45,242 nt of DNA from Calothrix sp. CSU_2_0. Its GTDB lineage: Bacteria; Cyanobacteriota; Cyanobacteriia; Cyanobacteriales; Nostocaceae. The stretch spans positions 1 through 45,242 of the forward strand of contig JAAUPE010000049.1 in NCBI GenBank assembly GCA_012034595.1. The letters run 5' to 3'. The notes under the pieces were generated by a model. The model worked only from the letters and a program-made list of their open reading frames with translations, searched no databases and was not told where the DNA came from. This document shows positions 26,809 to 35,399 of this stretch, piece after piece; position 1 is the stretch's first letter, and each line of letters begins with the position of its first letter. The position numbers were made by a program, and so were the translations under genes.

Positions 26809-27534
26809 ATGGCTGTTGCTCGCAAATCAGATATTGATACTTCCACAAAAAACAGTTGGTTCCAGCGCAAACGCTCTCGACTCCGGGAAAATTCTCCAAC
26901 AATGCCGACGAATACTAATACATTTGTTTCAACTACTATACCAGAAAAGCAATCATCCCCTTCACTTCAAGCATCAACTTATCCAAACTCGATCGGGCGA
27001 TCGCCAGCTTCTGGAAATACTAAAATTTCCCAAACTTCAGTTAATTCCTCAACCCACAACTTAAATAAAGCACAACCTCGTCAGAGGGAAAGAACAAAAA
27101 CAGGTCTTACTAGTAAGCACCCAGAGGCTAGGGGAAAAGCTACCAGTACAATTCCTGTGATGTCAGCAGCAGAGACGATGCCAATATGGATTCTTCGTTT
27201 ACATGGACTGCAACGGCATACCTCAGTAATTTCATTTTTACTAGTTATTGCCACATTGATTGCGTATGGCTGGACAGTATATTCGCAGCAACTTTGGGGT
27301 AAATCCTATCGCAGACTGCAAGATTTGCAACGTCACGAGCGGCAATTAACTATTACCAATGGTGTACTCAAAAGTAAAATGGCTGCGGATGCGGAAAAAC
27401 CAAATGCAGGGCTAGTTTCTCCCAGCCCTGCGGGAACAATTTTTTTAAGGAATCCGGAAACCGCTAATTCTGTTACTCCTAATGTACCTGTAAACTCCGT
27501 ACCTCCAGAACCAAAAACCGTACCTGGGTATTAA
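26809..27534 (+). CDS. FtsL-like cell division protein
   Basis: 241-residue bitopic membrane protein directly upstream of FtsI, the usual place of FtsL. A long polar, basic cytoplasmic N-terminus (about 130 residues) is followed by one transmembrane segment (about 139-158, ISFLLVIATLIAYGWTVYSQ). Then comes a short coiled-coil-like region (SYRRLQDLQRHERQLTITNG) and a Pro-rich tail. FtsL is poorly conserved, so the call rests on topology and position. It would link FtsI to the divisome. A 54-bp gap to ftsI suggests one operon. Confidence 0.75.
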   Translation: MAVARKSDIDTSTKNSWFQRKRSRLRENSPTMPTNTNTFVSTTIPEKQSSPSLQASTYPNSIGRSPASGNTKISQTSVNSSTHNLNKAQPRQRERTKTGLTSKHPEARGKATSTIPVMSAAETMPIWILRLHGLQRHTSVISFLLVIATLIAYGWTVYSQQLWGKSYRRLQDLQRHERQLTITNGVLKSKMAADAEKPNAGLVSPSPAGTIFLRNPETANSVTPNVPVNSVPPEPKTVPGY

Positions 27535-27588
27535 TTTTATTTTGGCTATTGGGCAATACGGTAGTTGTTTGATCACAGAAATAAGTTA

Positions 27589-29412
27589 ATGCAGAAGTTT
27601 CCAAACAAAATCAAGTTCCGGAATTTAAGTTCGTCAGGATTTAAAACCAGTCTGCGAAATCGGAGGATGCGAAATTCGCAGGATAACGTTATGTCACCAA
27701 CGCCACAAAAAACATCTAATATCAAAACTCGTTTGTTTGCTGTTTGGGGAATACTAATTGCAGGTGGGATTGGATTAGGATTCAATTTATATAATCTTCA
27801 AATTGTTCGTGGTCCCAAGTTGACGGAGAAGGCAAGAAGTCAGCAAATGGTAAACTTGCGTCCTTATATGCCTCGTAGACAGGTGGTAGATAGAAATAAG
27901 AATGTACTGGCAATCGACCAACCAGTATATACTTTAAGCGCCCATCCCAAGCTATTTACTCAGCCACGTCAGAAGGTAGCGGAACTTTTAGCGCCAATTT
28001 TAGATAAAGATGCCAGCGAATTAGAAAATAAGTTTGCCCTTAAAAATACAGGTATTGTTTTAAATTCGGCATTGCCCGAACAAATTGCCGATCGCGTTTC
28101 GGCATTATCCCTAAATGGTTTGGAGTTGCGACAAAAATATGCACGTTTCTATCCACAGCAGGATTTAGTTTCTGAGGTGGTTGGTTATGTCAATTTAGAC
28201 CGTCGAGGTCAAGCTGGAATCGAATATAGTCAAGAAAAGTACTTGGAACGTTCGGTGCCAACGGTGCGTTTGAGTCGTTCTGGTAATGGTACATTCATGC
28301 CAGATTATGCACCAGAGGGTTTTCCAAATTTTGATGATATGCGGTTGCAGGTCACGATTGATAGTCGTTTACAGCGTGCTGCACGTTATGCTTTAAAAAA
28401 TCAGATGAAGCGGTATAGTGCCAAGCGTGGTGCTGTAATTGTTATGGATGCTTTTGATGGTTCGTTGTTAGCGATGGTAACGCAACCGACTTATAACCCC
28501 AATGACTATTCTAAGTCGGATATTTCGCTGTTTAAGAATTGGGCGGTTGCAGATTTATATGAGCCAGGTTCGACTTTTAAACCCTTAAATGTTGCGATCG
28601 CACTGGAAAATGGTGTCATCAAACCAGATGATACATTCAACGATTCCGGTTCGATTCAAGTAAGCGATCGTATTATTAGAAATGCTGAAAATAAACGTTA
28701 TGGACGTATAAATATTTCTCAAGTTCTGCAAAACTCCAGCAATATCGGGATGGTACAAATTATTCAGCGTCTACGTCCTAGCATTTACTATGGTTGGTTG
28801 GAACGGATGGGGTTAGGACAAAAATTAGAAACAGATTTACCTTCTTCGGTTACAAGTCAACTCAAAAGTCAAGAAGAATTTACGACCACTCCTATCGAAG
28901 CTGCGACAACTTCCTTTGGACAGGGATTTTCCCTAACACCTTTACAATTAGTGCAAATGACTGGAGCTTTAGCAAATGGTGGGAAATTAGTCACTCCTCA
29001 CGTTGTCAAAGGGTTGTTAGATAGTAAAGAGCAAATGCACTACACCCCAGATTTTTCCGAACCTCGGCAGCTTTTTTCACCGATTACGACGCAGAAAGTT
29101 GTGGAGATGATGGAGACTGTAGTTTCTGCTAAAGGTACGGGAAAAGAAGCGAGGATTCCGGGGTATCGTATCGCGGGAAAAACGGGAACTGCTCAAAAAG
29201 CTAGCAGTTCTGGGGGTTATCAATCCAATGCTAGAATTACCAGTTTTATTAGCATTTTACCTGCCGAATCTCCCCGTTATGTGGTGTTGGCAATAGTAGA
29301 TGAACCCAAAGGGGAAAATGCTTATGGTGGAACCGTAGCTGCTCCAATTGCGAAATCAGTTATGGAAGCATTAATTACTACCGAGCAAATTCCACCTAGT
29401 CAGGGAAGGTGA
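27589..29412 (+). CDS. ftsI: Peptidoglycan transpeptidase FtsI (class B PBP3)
   Basis: About 607-residue septal transpeptidase that crosslinks peptidoglycan during division. It has a basic N-terminus, one membrane anchor (LFAVWGILIAGGIGLGFNLY), a PBP dimer domain with RG/R-like RRQVVDRNKNVLA, then the transpeptidase domain. Catalytic motifs are all intact: STFK (about residue 327), SSN in LQNSSNIGM and KTGTAQ (about residue 530). The ATG at 27589 was chosen; later ATGs at 27667 and 27691 are also near SD-like sequence. Pairs with the FtsL-like gene before it. Confidence 0.95.
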   Translation: MQKFPNKIKFRNLSSSGFKTSLRNRRMRNSQDNVMSPTPQKTSNIKTRLFAVWGILIAGGIGLGFNLYNLQIVRGPKLTEKARSQQMVNLRPYMPRRQVVDRNKNVLAIDQPVYTLSAHPKLFTQPRQKVAELLAPILDKDASELENKFALKNTGIVLNSALPEQIADRVSALSLNGLELRQKYARFYPQQDLVSEVVGYVNLDRRGQAGIEYSQEKYLERSVPTVRLSRSGNGTFMPDYAPEGFPNFDDMRLQVTIDSRLQRAARYALKNQMKRYSAKRGAVIVMDAFDGSLLAMVTQPTYNPNDYSKSDISLFKNWAVADLYEPGSTFKPLNVAIALENGVIKPDDTFNDSGSIQVSDRIIRNAENKRYGRINISQVLQNSSNIGMVQIIQRLRPSIYYGWLERMGLGQKLETDLPSSVTSQLKSQEEFTTTPIEAATTSFGQGFSLTPLQLVQMTGALANGGKLVTPHVVKGLLDSKEQMHYTPDFSEPRQLFSPITTQKVVEMMETVVSAKGTGKEARIPGYRIAGKTGTAQKASSSGGYQSNARITSFISILPAESPRYVVLAIVDEPKGENAYGGTVAAPIAKSVMEALITTEQIPPSQGR

Positions 29413-29478
29413 GTTATGAGTTTTAATTTCTAATCTCTAATTCTTTTGAAGACAACCCACTTGTGAATCTAAATATTA

Positions 29479-29502
29479 GGGCAAACGGTTGTTTGCCCCT
29501 AC
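29479..29502. repeat. GTAGGGG stem-loop repeat
   Basis: GGGCAAACGGTTGTTTGCCC then CCTAC: the stem of the repeat family with its loop in reverse orientation relative to the 6310 copy. It lies ~65 bp after the ftsI stop. Confidence 0.8.
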
Positions 29503-29525
29503 AGTGTTCTCGCAAACTGCATTTT

Positions 29526-29649
29526 ATTCCTAATTCCTAATTCCTAATTCCTAATTCCTAACTCCTAATTCCTAACTCCTAATTCCTAATTCCTAATTCC
29601 TAATTCCTAACTCCTAATTCCTAACTACCTAATTCCTAACTCCTAATTC
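29526..29649. repeat. 8-bp tandem array (TTCCTAAT/CTCCTAAT)
   Basis: About fifteen consecutive octamers, mostly TTCCTAAT with CTCCTAAT variants and one 3-bp interruption near 29626. A low-complexity intergenic array; sequence related to it recurs in short form near 30925-30955. Confidence 0.9.
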
Positions 29650-29773
29650 ATTATTCCCGTTGGCTGATTTGCGTTTATAACTAGGGGGAGAGGTAATTAG
29701 TACTACTGCATGGAAACCTAATTAGTAGAAGTGAAAGTAATTTCACGTCATCTAAAAAGCTATTAATAACGCC

Positions 29774-30932
29774 ATGCAGAGTAATTTAATCATGTTTCCT
29801 CACACAACTAGTGCCAGGGAAAATGCCCAAGAAATGGATTTACAAAGTATTGAATACAACTTTGCAGAGCAACAATTTATTGAATTGCTAGCTGTAGAAA
29901 ACTTAGATAGACGATTGTATGTCGAACCCGAACTTGCGAGTGAAATCTTGCTGGAAGATGTATCTCCCAGCAAAGTTTCACGTGAATTTGAAAATGTATT
30001 GGGAACTGCAATTGTTGCAGCGTATGAAGCAAATTTAGAGAACAATCTAGAAAATCAGAATTCAAGCGATCGCAATTTTGTTTCTTCAGCGCATTCTTTA
30101 CCGGATAAATCGGTTGTATTTGTTTTGGTATGACGATTTACACAATTATGACAACGAACGTTCGATTTATTTGCAGCAAATTCGCGATCGCATCGAAACA
30201 GCTTGGCAAAAATGGGAATTAGCACAAATCAATCTGGAAACTTTACAGAACCTTGATGTCAAAGAAGCTTTAATCAACCGAGTTCAATACGACTTAAATC
30301 CCGAAATCTCAGCAGGAAGTCGCTACATTCGGGAAGAAATGAACGAAGCTGGATATCATCATTTACTTGCGATCGGTTCATTTGACGGATTGGTTGAAGG
30401 AAGTCGATTGTCGCGGATTTTGGGTGGTACAGCAAACCCGATTCAATGTACCTTAGTCAAAGTATTGCTAGAAGAATATGGAAATGGACGCTTCAACCGC
30501 AAACATTCGACATTTTTCGCGCAAATGCTCGACGAGTTTGGAATGAATACGCAACCGGAAGCATATTTTGATTTAGTTCCGTGGGAAGTTTTAGCATGTG
30601 CCAATCATAACTTTCTCATGACAGAACGCAAACGTCACTATTTACGCTATTGCGGTGGTTTGACATATTTCGAGGTTGCTGGACCAAGTGCTTATCGCAA
30701 CTATCTGACTGCTGCACAGCGTTTAGGTTTATCTAATGCAGCAATGGGTTACTGGGATTTGCATATCCGTGAAGACGAACGTCATGGGCAATGGATGCTT
30801 GATGATGTTGCATTACCGTTGGCTGAAATGTATCCAAATGACGCATGGGAGTTGGTGTTGGGATATGACCAAGAAAAGTTGATGGGAGACAGGGCAGGTG
30901 AAGCCATAGTCGCATCAATTCGTAACTCCTAA
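29774..30932 (+). CDS. Haem-oxygenase-fold iron-containing redox enzyme (apparent frameshift)
   Basis: About 386 residues once a frameshift between about 30100 and 30130 is repaired. The first frame runs from the ATG at 29774 and stops at 30133. The second frame carries LFWYDDLHNYDNERSIYLQQ and continues to 30932. The C-terminal ~250 residues resemble the iron-containing redox enzyme (haem-oxygenase-like di-iron oxidase) family, with candidate ligands in YIREEMNEAGYHHL, LEEYGNGRFNRKHS and HIREDERHGQWML. Relatives carry out oxidations in natural-product pathways. The substrate is unknown. The following methyltransferase starts 38 bp later. Confidence 0.8.
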
Positions 30933-30970
30933 CTCTAATTCCTCACTTTTAATTCCTGTACTTTACTATT

Positions 30971-31666
30971 ATGAAAAAAATATTCTACTGCCCCGAAGAA
31001 TCTAATTTTTACTCCAATTGTTTGGAAAATTTTGTCTTCAGAAAATGCGAAGATTGTGAGTATGTAGTCGAATTTGGCTCTGGGGATGGTAGCCCAGTAA
31101 TCAATTCTTTGTTGAGAAATCAATTTGAAGGAATTGTACATGGATTTGAGTTAAATCCCAATGCTTGGAAAGTCGCAAATTCTACTATTGATGAGTATAA
31201 TTTGAATACAAAATATGTAATCGATAATTCTTGCTTGTTTGCATCAAATCAACCTAAAGCAGAATATCTCGTTGCCAATCCTCCATATTTACCTGCACCA
31301 GATAATGATATTTATATGCCATTACTCTTTGGTGGTAATGATGGTGCTGCAATTACAAATCAGCTTTTATCATTGGGATATGATAATGTTGTTTTGCTTG
31401 TTTCTAGTTACTCAAACCCCAAAAGTACTATTGTCCACGCTCAAGAGAATGACTACTGCGTGAATAATTTTACTATTATGCCACTGAAGTTTGGTTATTA
31501 TAGTTCCGAACCAAAGGTGAAGCAACATATCGAAGAAATGCGGGATAACGATATGGCTTTTTATTCTGGTAATTATTACTATTTAGCAGGAGTTTTATTT
31601 ACTAAAAATCAGAAGTCGGATGTTGATTTATCAAAGGAATTAACTCAAGTTTTAACAGGAATATAG
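30971..31666 (+). CDS. SAM-dependent methyltransferase with NPPY motif
   Basis: 231-residue class I methyltransferase. Motif I VVEFGSGDGS (residues 32-41) binds SAM, and E60 in HGFELNP fits the ribose-binding acid. Motif IV NPPY (103-106) is typical of enzymes that methylate an amide or exocyclic amino nitrogen (HemK/PrmC, TrmN6 and adenine methyltransferases). No substrate-binding domain is visible, so the target may be a protein, RNA base or small molecule. It follows the iron enzyme by 38 bp and is likely co-transcribed with it. Confidence 0.78.
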   Translation: MKKIFYCPEESNFYSNCLENFVFRKCEDCEYVVEFGSGDGSPVINSLLRNQFEGIVHGFELNPNAWKVANSTIDEYNLNTKYVIDNSCLFASNQPKAEYLVANPPYLPAPDNDIYMPLLFGGNDGAAITNQLLSLGYDNVVLLVSSYSNPKSTIVHAQENDYCVNNFTIMPLKFGYYSSEPKVKQHIEEMRDNDMAFYSGNYYYLAGVLFTKNQKSDVDLSKELTQVLTGI

Positions 31667-31732
31667 AGCTATATAATTCAGTTAATGGAGTTTTTCGATA
31701 ATGTGATAAAATCAGGTTAATTTGTAGTAGGG

Positions 31733-31804
31733 GCGGGGTTTTCCCGCCCTTATCAAGCGGGGTTTTCCCGCCCTTATCAAGCGGGGTTTTCCCGCCCTTA
31801 TCAA
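31733..31804. repeat. Three tandem 24-bp repeats, each a hairpin
   Basis: Three identical 24-bp units (31733-31756, 31757-31780, 31781-31804), each containing CGGG-GTTTT-CCCG and ending in TTATCAA. The first is preceded by GTAGGG, giving a 7-bp stem. A further hairpin, TTATCAAT with ATTGATAA, follows at 31798-31819. Convergent genes flank it, so terminator activity is plausible. Confidence 0.85.
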
Positions 31805-32074
31805 TGATAAAATTGATAAATATATAATGAGAATATTTTATTTTATGTAAACGCATCAAATATCTTAAAGACAAGTAATAAGGGAAAATTATTAAGGAAA
31901 GTAATAAAGGTAAATTATTAGGGAAAGTAATAAAGGTAAATTATAGGAATCCGGTTTGATTTCTGAATGAGTTTTTAGGCTTTAAGCTTATACCGTAAGC
32001 TTTTGAGACTCAGCATACGTTCAAAATTCAAATAGGAATCCTATATGAGGAAAAATAATAGATAGAAATTATGA

Positions 32075-32098
32075 GGGCAAACAGCCGTTTGCCCCTAC
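32075..32098 (+). repeat. GTAGGGG stem-loop repeat
   Basis: GGGCAAACAGCCGTTTGCCC then CCTAC, a one-base loop variant of the 6310 copy, 120 bp past the end of the ligase-like gene on the minus strand. Confidence 0.8.
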
Positions 32099-32221
32099 AA
32101 TAAAATATGTTTCTTTATGGGTATTAATATTGATATTTCAATAATTTTCTCTGATATTTTGAGGAGATTAATTTTTACCGTAAATCTGGATATGTTTGCA
32201 TTAATACTTGTTCTATAGAAT

Positions 32222-33280
32222 TCACTCTTTGAATGTACGAATTAATTTATGTGCTGGGGTTTCACGTTTTTCCAACATATTTTTTAAAGGTGCAAGTAAA
32301 TTAATATCAGAATCATTTTCCAAAGCAATTTCGGCGGCTTGTAAAACCTGAATTGCTATTCTATAAATATGCTCGTTATCAAACCCTTCTTGTGCAGATA
32401 CTTGGTGTAAAGCTGCATCAGGTACAAGTAGCTTACCTGATAAAGTTTCGTCTAAAACCAACCCTTTTAGTAAGGCTAATAACCCCGCATAAACAGAAAA
32501 ATCATCACAACTATCAAAAGCTTTAAATTCAATCCGTCCAATTTCTGCCGGAAGACGAGCAATTTTTGTCAATGCCGGAATACTTGGAATTAGTTGTTCT
32601 GGCTTTTCTACAAATACTCTGGTAGCTGCACGTTTACCTGTACGAATAAATGTTCTTACAGATAATCCTTCCCACAAATTACCTTGGTAAAACGGAGAAC
32701 TATAACTAAAAGGCACAATATAAGGACTATAATAATTTAGTTTTTTGCCAATATCAATTACCTTGTCTACAGGCATATCTACAAGTGAAATATTTAAATC
32801 AGGACCATAGGAAACCATGTAAATATTCACTGTTTGCTCGTCGGGATAAGCTTGCAATTCTCTCAATTCATATTCATTAAATGGTGGTTGCGGTTCGTAT
32901 GATGTGAGAGCGGGATTATAGCTAATTAAAACGGGTATAAGCCCAAATTTAGCAGCGACATCTCGTAATAAACAAAAGCTTTCATTTAATTCTAAAATAG
33001 TATTTTTAATCTTGGTGTGAATGGTTGTGCGAATTTCAATCCCTTTAGGCACACATTCCACAAATTCTTCATCCATTCCATAGCGTTCAAATCCTTCAAT
33101 ATACCATCTTTTTTTTCTGATTCCAGCATCTCCAATATGCAAGTGTAAATCATCATTAACATATTCGGGTAACGCATCAATTATCTGATTAAAATCAGCA
33201 AATTTTGCCCGTGAAAAATCAACAAGATTTCCAGCCAAGTCAAAAAAAGCAACTTCGTGTTCGATGCCAAAATTAAACAT
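32222..33280 (-). CDS. Glutamate-cysteine ligase-like (GCS2 superfamily) enzyme
   Basis: 352-residue ATP-dependent carboxylate-amine ligase-like protein. The N-terminal FGIEHEVAFFD (G-x-E-x-E type) is the ATP/Mg-binding signature of the glutamate-cysteine ligase superfamily. IGRIEFKAFDSCDDFSVYAG near residue 255 provides a second acid cluster (R-x-E-x-K). Length is close to YbdK/EgtA-type ligases, not to long plant-type GshA. The reaction should be gamma-glutamyl or similar amide formation; whether the product is gamma-glutamylcysteine is unclear. It is transcribed toward the 30971 methyltransferase and may be co-transcribed with the 33415 gene upstream. Confidence 0.72.
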   Translation of the reverse strand: MFNFGIEHEVAFFDLAGNLVDFSRAKFADFNQIIDALPEYVNDDLHLHIGDAGIRKKRWYIEGFERYGMDEEFVECVPKGIEIRTTIHTKIKNTILELNESFCLLRDVAAKFGLIPVLISYNPALTSYEPQPPFNEYELRELQAYPDEQTVNIYMVSYGPDLNISLVDMPVDKVIDIGKKLNYYSPYIVPFSYSSPFYQGNLWEGLSVRTFIRTGKRAATRVFVEKPEQLIPSIPALTKIARLPAEIGRIEFKAFDSCDDFSVYAGLLALLKGLVLDETLSGKLLVPDAALHQVSAQEGFDNEHIYRIAIQVLQAAEIALENDSDINLLAPLKNMLEKRETPAHKLIRTFKE

Positions 33281-33414
33281 TAGTTATACCTTTAAGTATC
33301 TCTTAAAAAATCAGTAGTCAGCACTCTGTAGTCAGAATTTAGAATATTCTGAATATATTATTTCCAATGCAGATAAAATGCATAAATAATGCATAACTAC
33401 AGCAAAATTCCTAT

Positions 33415-34251
33415 TTATCCAAGTTGAAGTAAGCTTAATCGATAGGAATCTCGTAAAATTGGCATATATCTAAACACAAAACGTTGTATATATGGGTAAC
33501 GACGTAGATATTGAGCTGGTAAATCTGCAAATATACAAACTTCAAGGATTTGATAGCGAGAATCCCATTCTTGGATTTTTCTAATATTGGAAATACTCCA
33601 ATCAAACTTTGCTGAAGTATGTTTTAACGAGTCGTGACGCTTTTGATTTTTTACCATTAGAGAAGACATAGAATCAAATGCTATTCTGCAACCAGGAAAT
33701 ACTTGCAAAAGATTAGCAAATAATAACTTTACTTGCTGTTCGCTAAGATACATTAATACCCCTTCTGCAACAAATAGAATGGGTTTATCGCTGAATTGTA
33801 ACTGTTTTTGGATTTCTTTTACTTGATATAAATAATCAGTATCTAAACAAGAACTAGTAATGATTTGACAACGTTCTGTTTCCGTAAAAAATTGTTTTCG
33901 TAATGCGATCGCATCTGGTAAGTCCAAATCAAACCAACGAACTGTACCGTTATCAACTCGTTCAAACCGAGTATTCAATCCAGCACCGATTTCTACAACA
34001 ATCCCCTGCGGATATTCTTGCAAATAATCCCGTACCCAATTATCGAGAATCAAACCTCGCAAACAACAACCTATCTGCGAGTTTTTACTGTTAGAAAACT
34101 TGCTAAAATCGTAATCGATCGCAGCGAGAATTTCGGCTGATTTGCGATCGCAAATAATTGGATCGGGTTGTAAAAGCTCCGTAGCTCTTGCCCAGAGAGT
34201 AATTAATAGGGTTTCTTGAACAACACCCAACTCAACTTTTGTTTTCGTCAT
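33415..34251 (-). CDS. Leucine carboxyl methyltransferase-like (TcmP/PPM1 type) protein
   Basis: 278-residue SAM-dependent O-methyltransferase of the PPM1/LCMT/TcmP group. Diagnostic blocks are the R-x-x-x-D-x-W-V-R-like CCLRGLILDNWVRDYLQEYP, motif I VVEIGAGLNTRFERV, WFDLDLPDAIALR and FVAEGVLMYLSEQQVKLLF. Family members methylate carboxyl or hydroxyl groups, often in natural-product pathways. The ATG at 34251 with GGGGA upstream is preferred over a GTG at 34263. It lies 134 bp upstream of the GCS2-like gene in the same direction. Confidence 0.85.
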   Translation of the reverse strand: MTKTKVELGVVQETLLITLWARATELLQPDPIICDRKSAEILAAIDYDFSKFSNSKNSQIGCCLRGLILDNWVRDYLQEYPQGIVVEIGAGLNTRFERVDNGTVRWFDLDLPDAIALRKQFFTETERCQIITSSCLDTDYLYQVKEIQKQLQFSDKPILFVAEGVLMYLSEQQVKLLFANLLQVFPGCRIAFDSMSSLMVKNQKRHDSLKHTSAKFDWSISNIRKIQEWDSRYQILEVCIFADLPAQYLRRYPYIQRFVFRYMPILRDSYRLSLLQLG

Positions 34252-34497
34252 GAAAATCCCCACAACACTGACAAATCCCGGTAATTCTCTAAATATATTA
34301 GTACGAAATTAGTTAATAATTATTCTCAATTATCTCTACAAAGGAATTGTAGCGCAAGATTTTCCTTAGAGGTCGTTAAAAAAGTATATAGACTAAGCAT
34401 TTATCTTTCTCCTATCATGAATGCGATTTCCTATTTCCCGTTACTTATTGGCTTCCTAGTTGCAAGTTACTATGGACTTGAAATAGCTTGAGGAGCA

Positions 34498-35226
34498 ATG
34501 GTCATGAAAAGTGTAGTTCAATCAGCTTATAGTGAAGAACATGTTTCTGCTTGGTTGCGGGGATTGCTTGCGATCGCATGGGCAGATGGGGATTTTGATG
34601 CCCAGGAACAGGAATTAATTGCGAGCATCACCCAGGATGAATTAGCTCCAGGGATAAAACTCGATACTTTAGAAGATATTTCCCCAGAAGAATTAGCTGA
34701 TGTCTTGGGAAAAGGTACACCCCTGGCAGAAAACTTTTTGCGAACTGCCGTAATGGTTGCGATCGCAGATGGTATTTATACTAAAAGCGAAGATTACATG
34801 TTGCATGAGTTGTGCAAAGCTTTGGGAGAACCAGAAAATATTCTCGAAGCACTGCGCTATACTCTCGAACATCCAGAAGAATTAAAGCCAACTTCTCCAA
34901 GCTCATCGACTACGATACCACCATCTACATCTGTATCGATATCAGTCGCATCACCATTAAAACGTCCTGTCGATCCACTATATCCTCTCCGAGATTGGCT
35001 AGATGGACTCGAAATACATGACCCCAGCGTTGCCCGTTTTTTGTGTAAAATGATTCCTTCTCAATGTCCATTTGAACGCGATGTTAAATTATTTGGACGC
35101 AAAATAATTCACATTCCACCACTATGTAAAATTAATCCTCTCTACGAACAGCTTGTTGGTTTACGCTTCCGCGCTCTTTCCTATCTTGCTGATGACTGTA
35201 AAGAAGACATTACTCCCTATATCTAA
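34498..35226 (+). CDS. TerB-like plus Mo-dependent nitrogenase C-terminal-like protein
   Basis: 242-residue two-domain protein. Residues ~15-125 are a TerB-like acidic helical domain with two repeats of the AIAWADGDFDAQEQELIASI / VAIADGIYTKSEDYMLHEL type. A Ser/Thr/Pro linker follows (about 135-155). The C-terminal ~85 residues (PLYPLRDWLDGLEIHDP to CKINPLYEQLVGLRFRALSY) match the Mo-dependent nitrogenase C-terminal family, which is widespread in cyanobacteria outside true nitrogenase. No nif genes are nearby. Two ATGs (34498, 34504) share one GGAG. The function is unknown. Confidence 0.85.
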   Translation: MVMKSVVQSAYSEEHVSAWLRGLLAIAWADGDFDAQEQELIASITQDELAPGIKLDTLEDISPEELADVLGKGTPLAENFLRTAVMVAIADGIYTKSEDYMLHELCKALGEPENILEALRYTLEHPEELKPTSPSSSTTIPPSTSVSISVASPLKRPVDPLYPLRDWLDGLEIHDPSVARFLCKMIPSQCPFERDVKLFGRKIIHIPPLCKINPLYEQLVGLRFRALSYLADDCKEDITPYI

Positions 35227-35399
35227 TGTGAGGGAAATAGGGATTGAAAAATTAAAAGTAGGAAAGAAAAGCTTTGGTTTTAATTGAAGGAGTGAGTTTA
35301 AGGGTGAATTAAGAGTCTATAATTATAAGGCTCTTAATTTATAACTCAAAACTCTTAACTCAAAACTCTTAACTTAAAAATCCTAACTAATTAATAATT

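Larger units (their letters stand above)
29413..29773. other. Repeat-filled intergenic region
   Basis: About 360 bp holding a GTAGGGG stem-loop (29479-29502) and a 124-bp octamer array (29526-29649). The remaining ~120 bp should contain the promoter of the gene at 29774. Confidence 0.7.
31667..32221. other. Intergenic region between convergent genes, several repeats
   Basis: About 555 bp. From left: three 24-bp hairpin repeats (31733-31804), an overlapping TTATCAAT/ATTGATAA hairpin (31798-31819), AT-rich direct repeats with the theme GGAAAGTAATAAAGGTAAAT near 31895-31945, and a GTAGGGG stem-loop (32075-32098). No gene seen. Confidence 0.7.

Noticed and set aside
29526-29649. CRISPR or replication-origin iterons
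   Set aside because: The period is only 8 bp with no spacers, and no replication gene or DnaA-box cluster is nearby.
31733-31804. CRISPR-like array
   Set aside because: The three units are directly adjacent with no spacers, so it is a tandem hairpin repeat.
34416-34492. Short hydrophobic frame starting MNAISYFP upstream of the TerB/nitrogenase-C gene
   Set aside because: Only about 24 codons, no ribosome-binding site, matches no small photosynthetic subunit I know, and I could not confirm the frame base by base.
34498-35226. Evidence for a nitrogen-fixation cluster
   Set aside because: The nitrogenase C-terminal-like domain occurs widely outside nif loci, and no nif gene is in the window.
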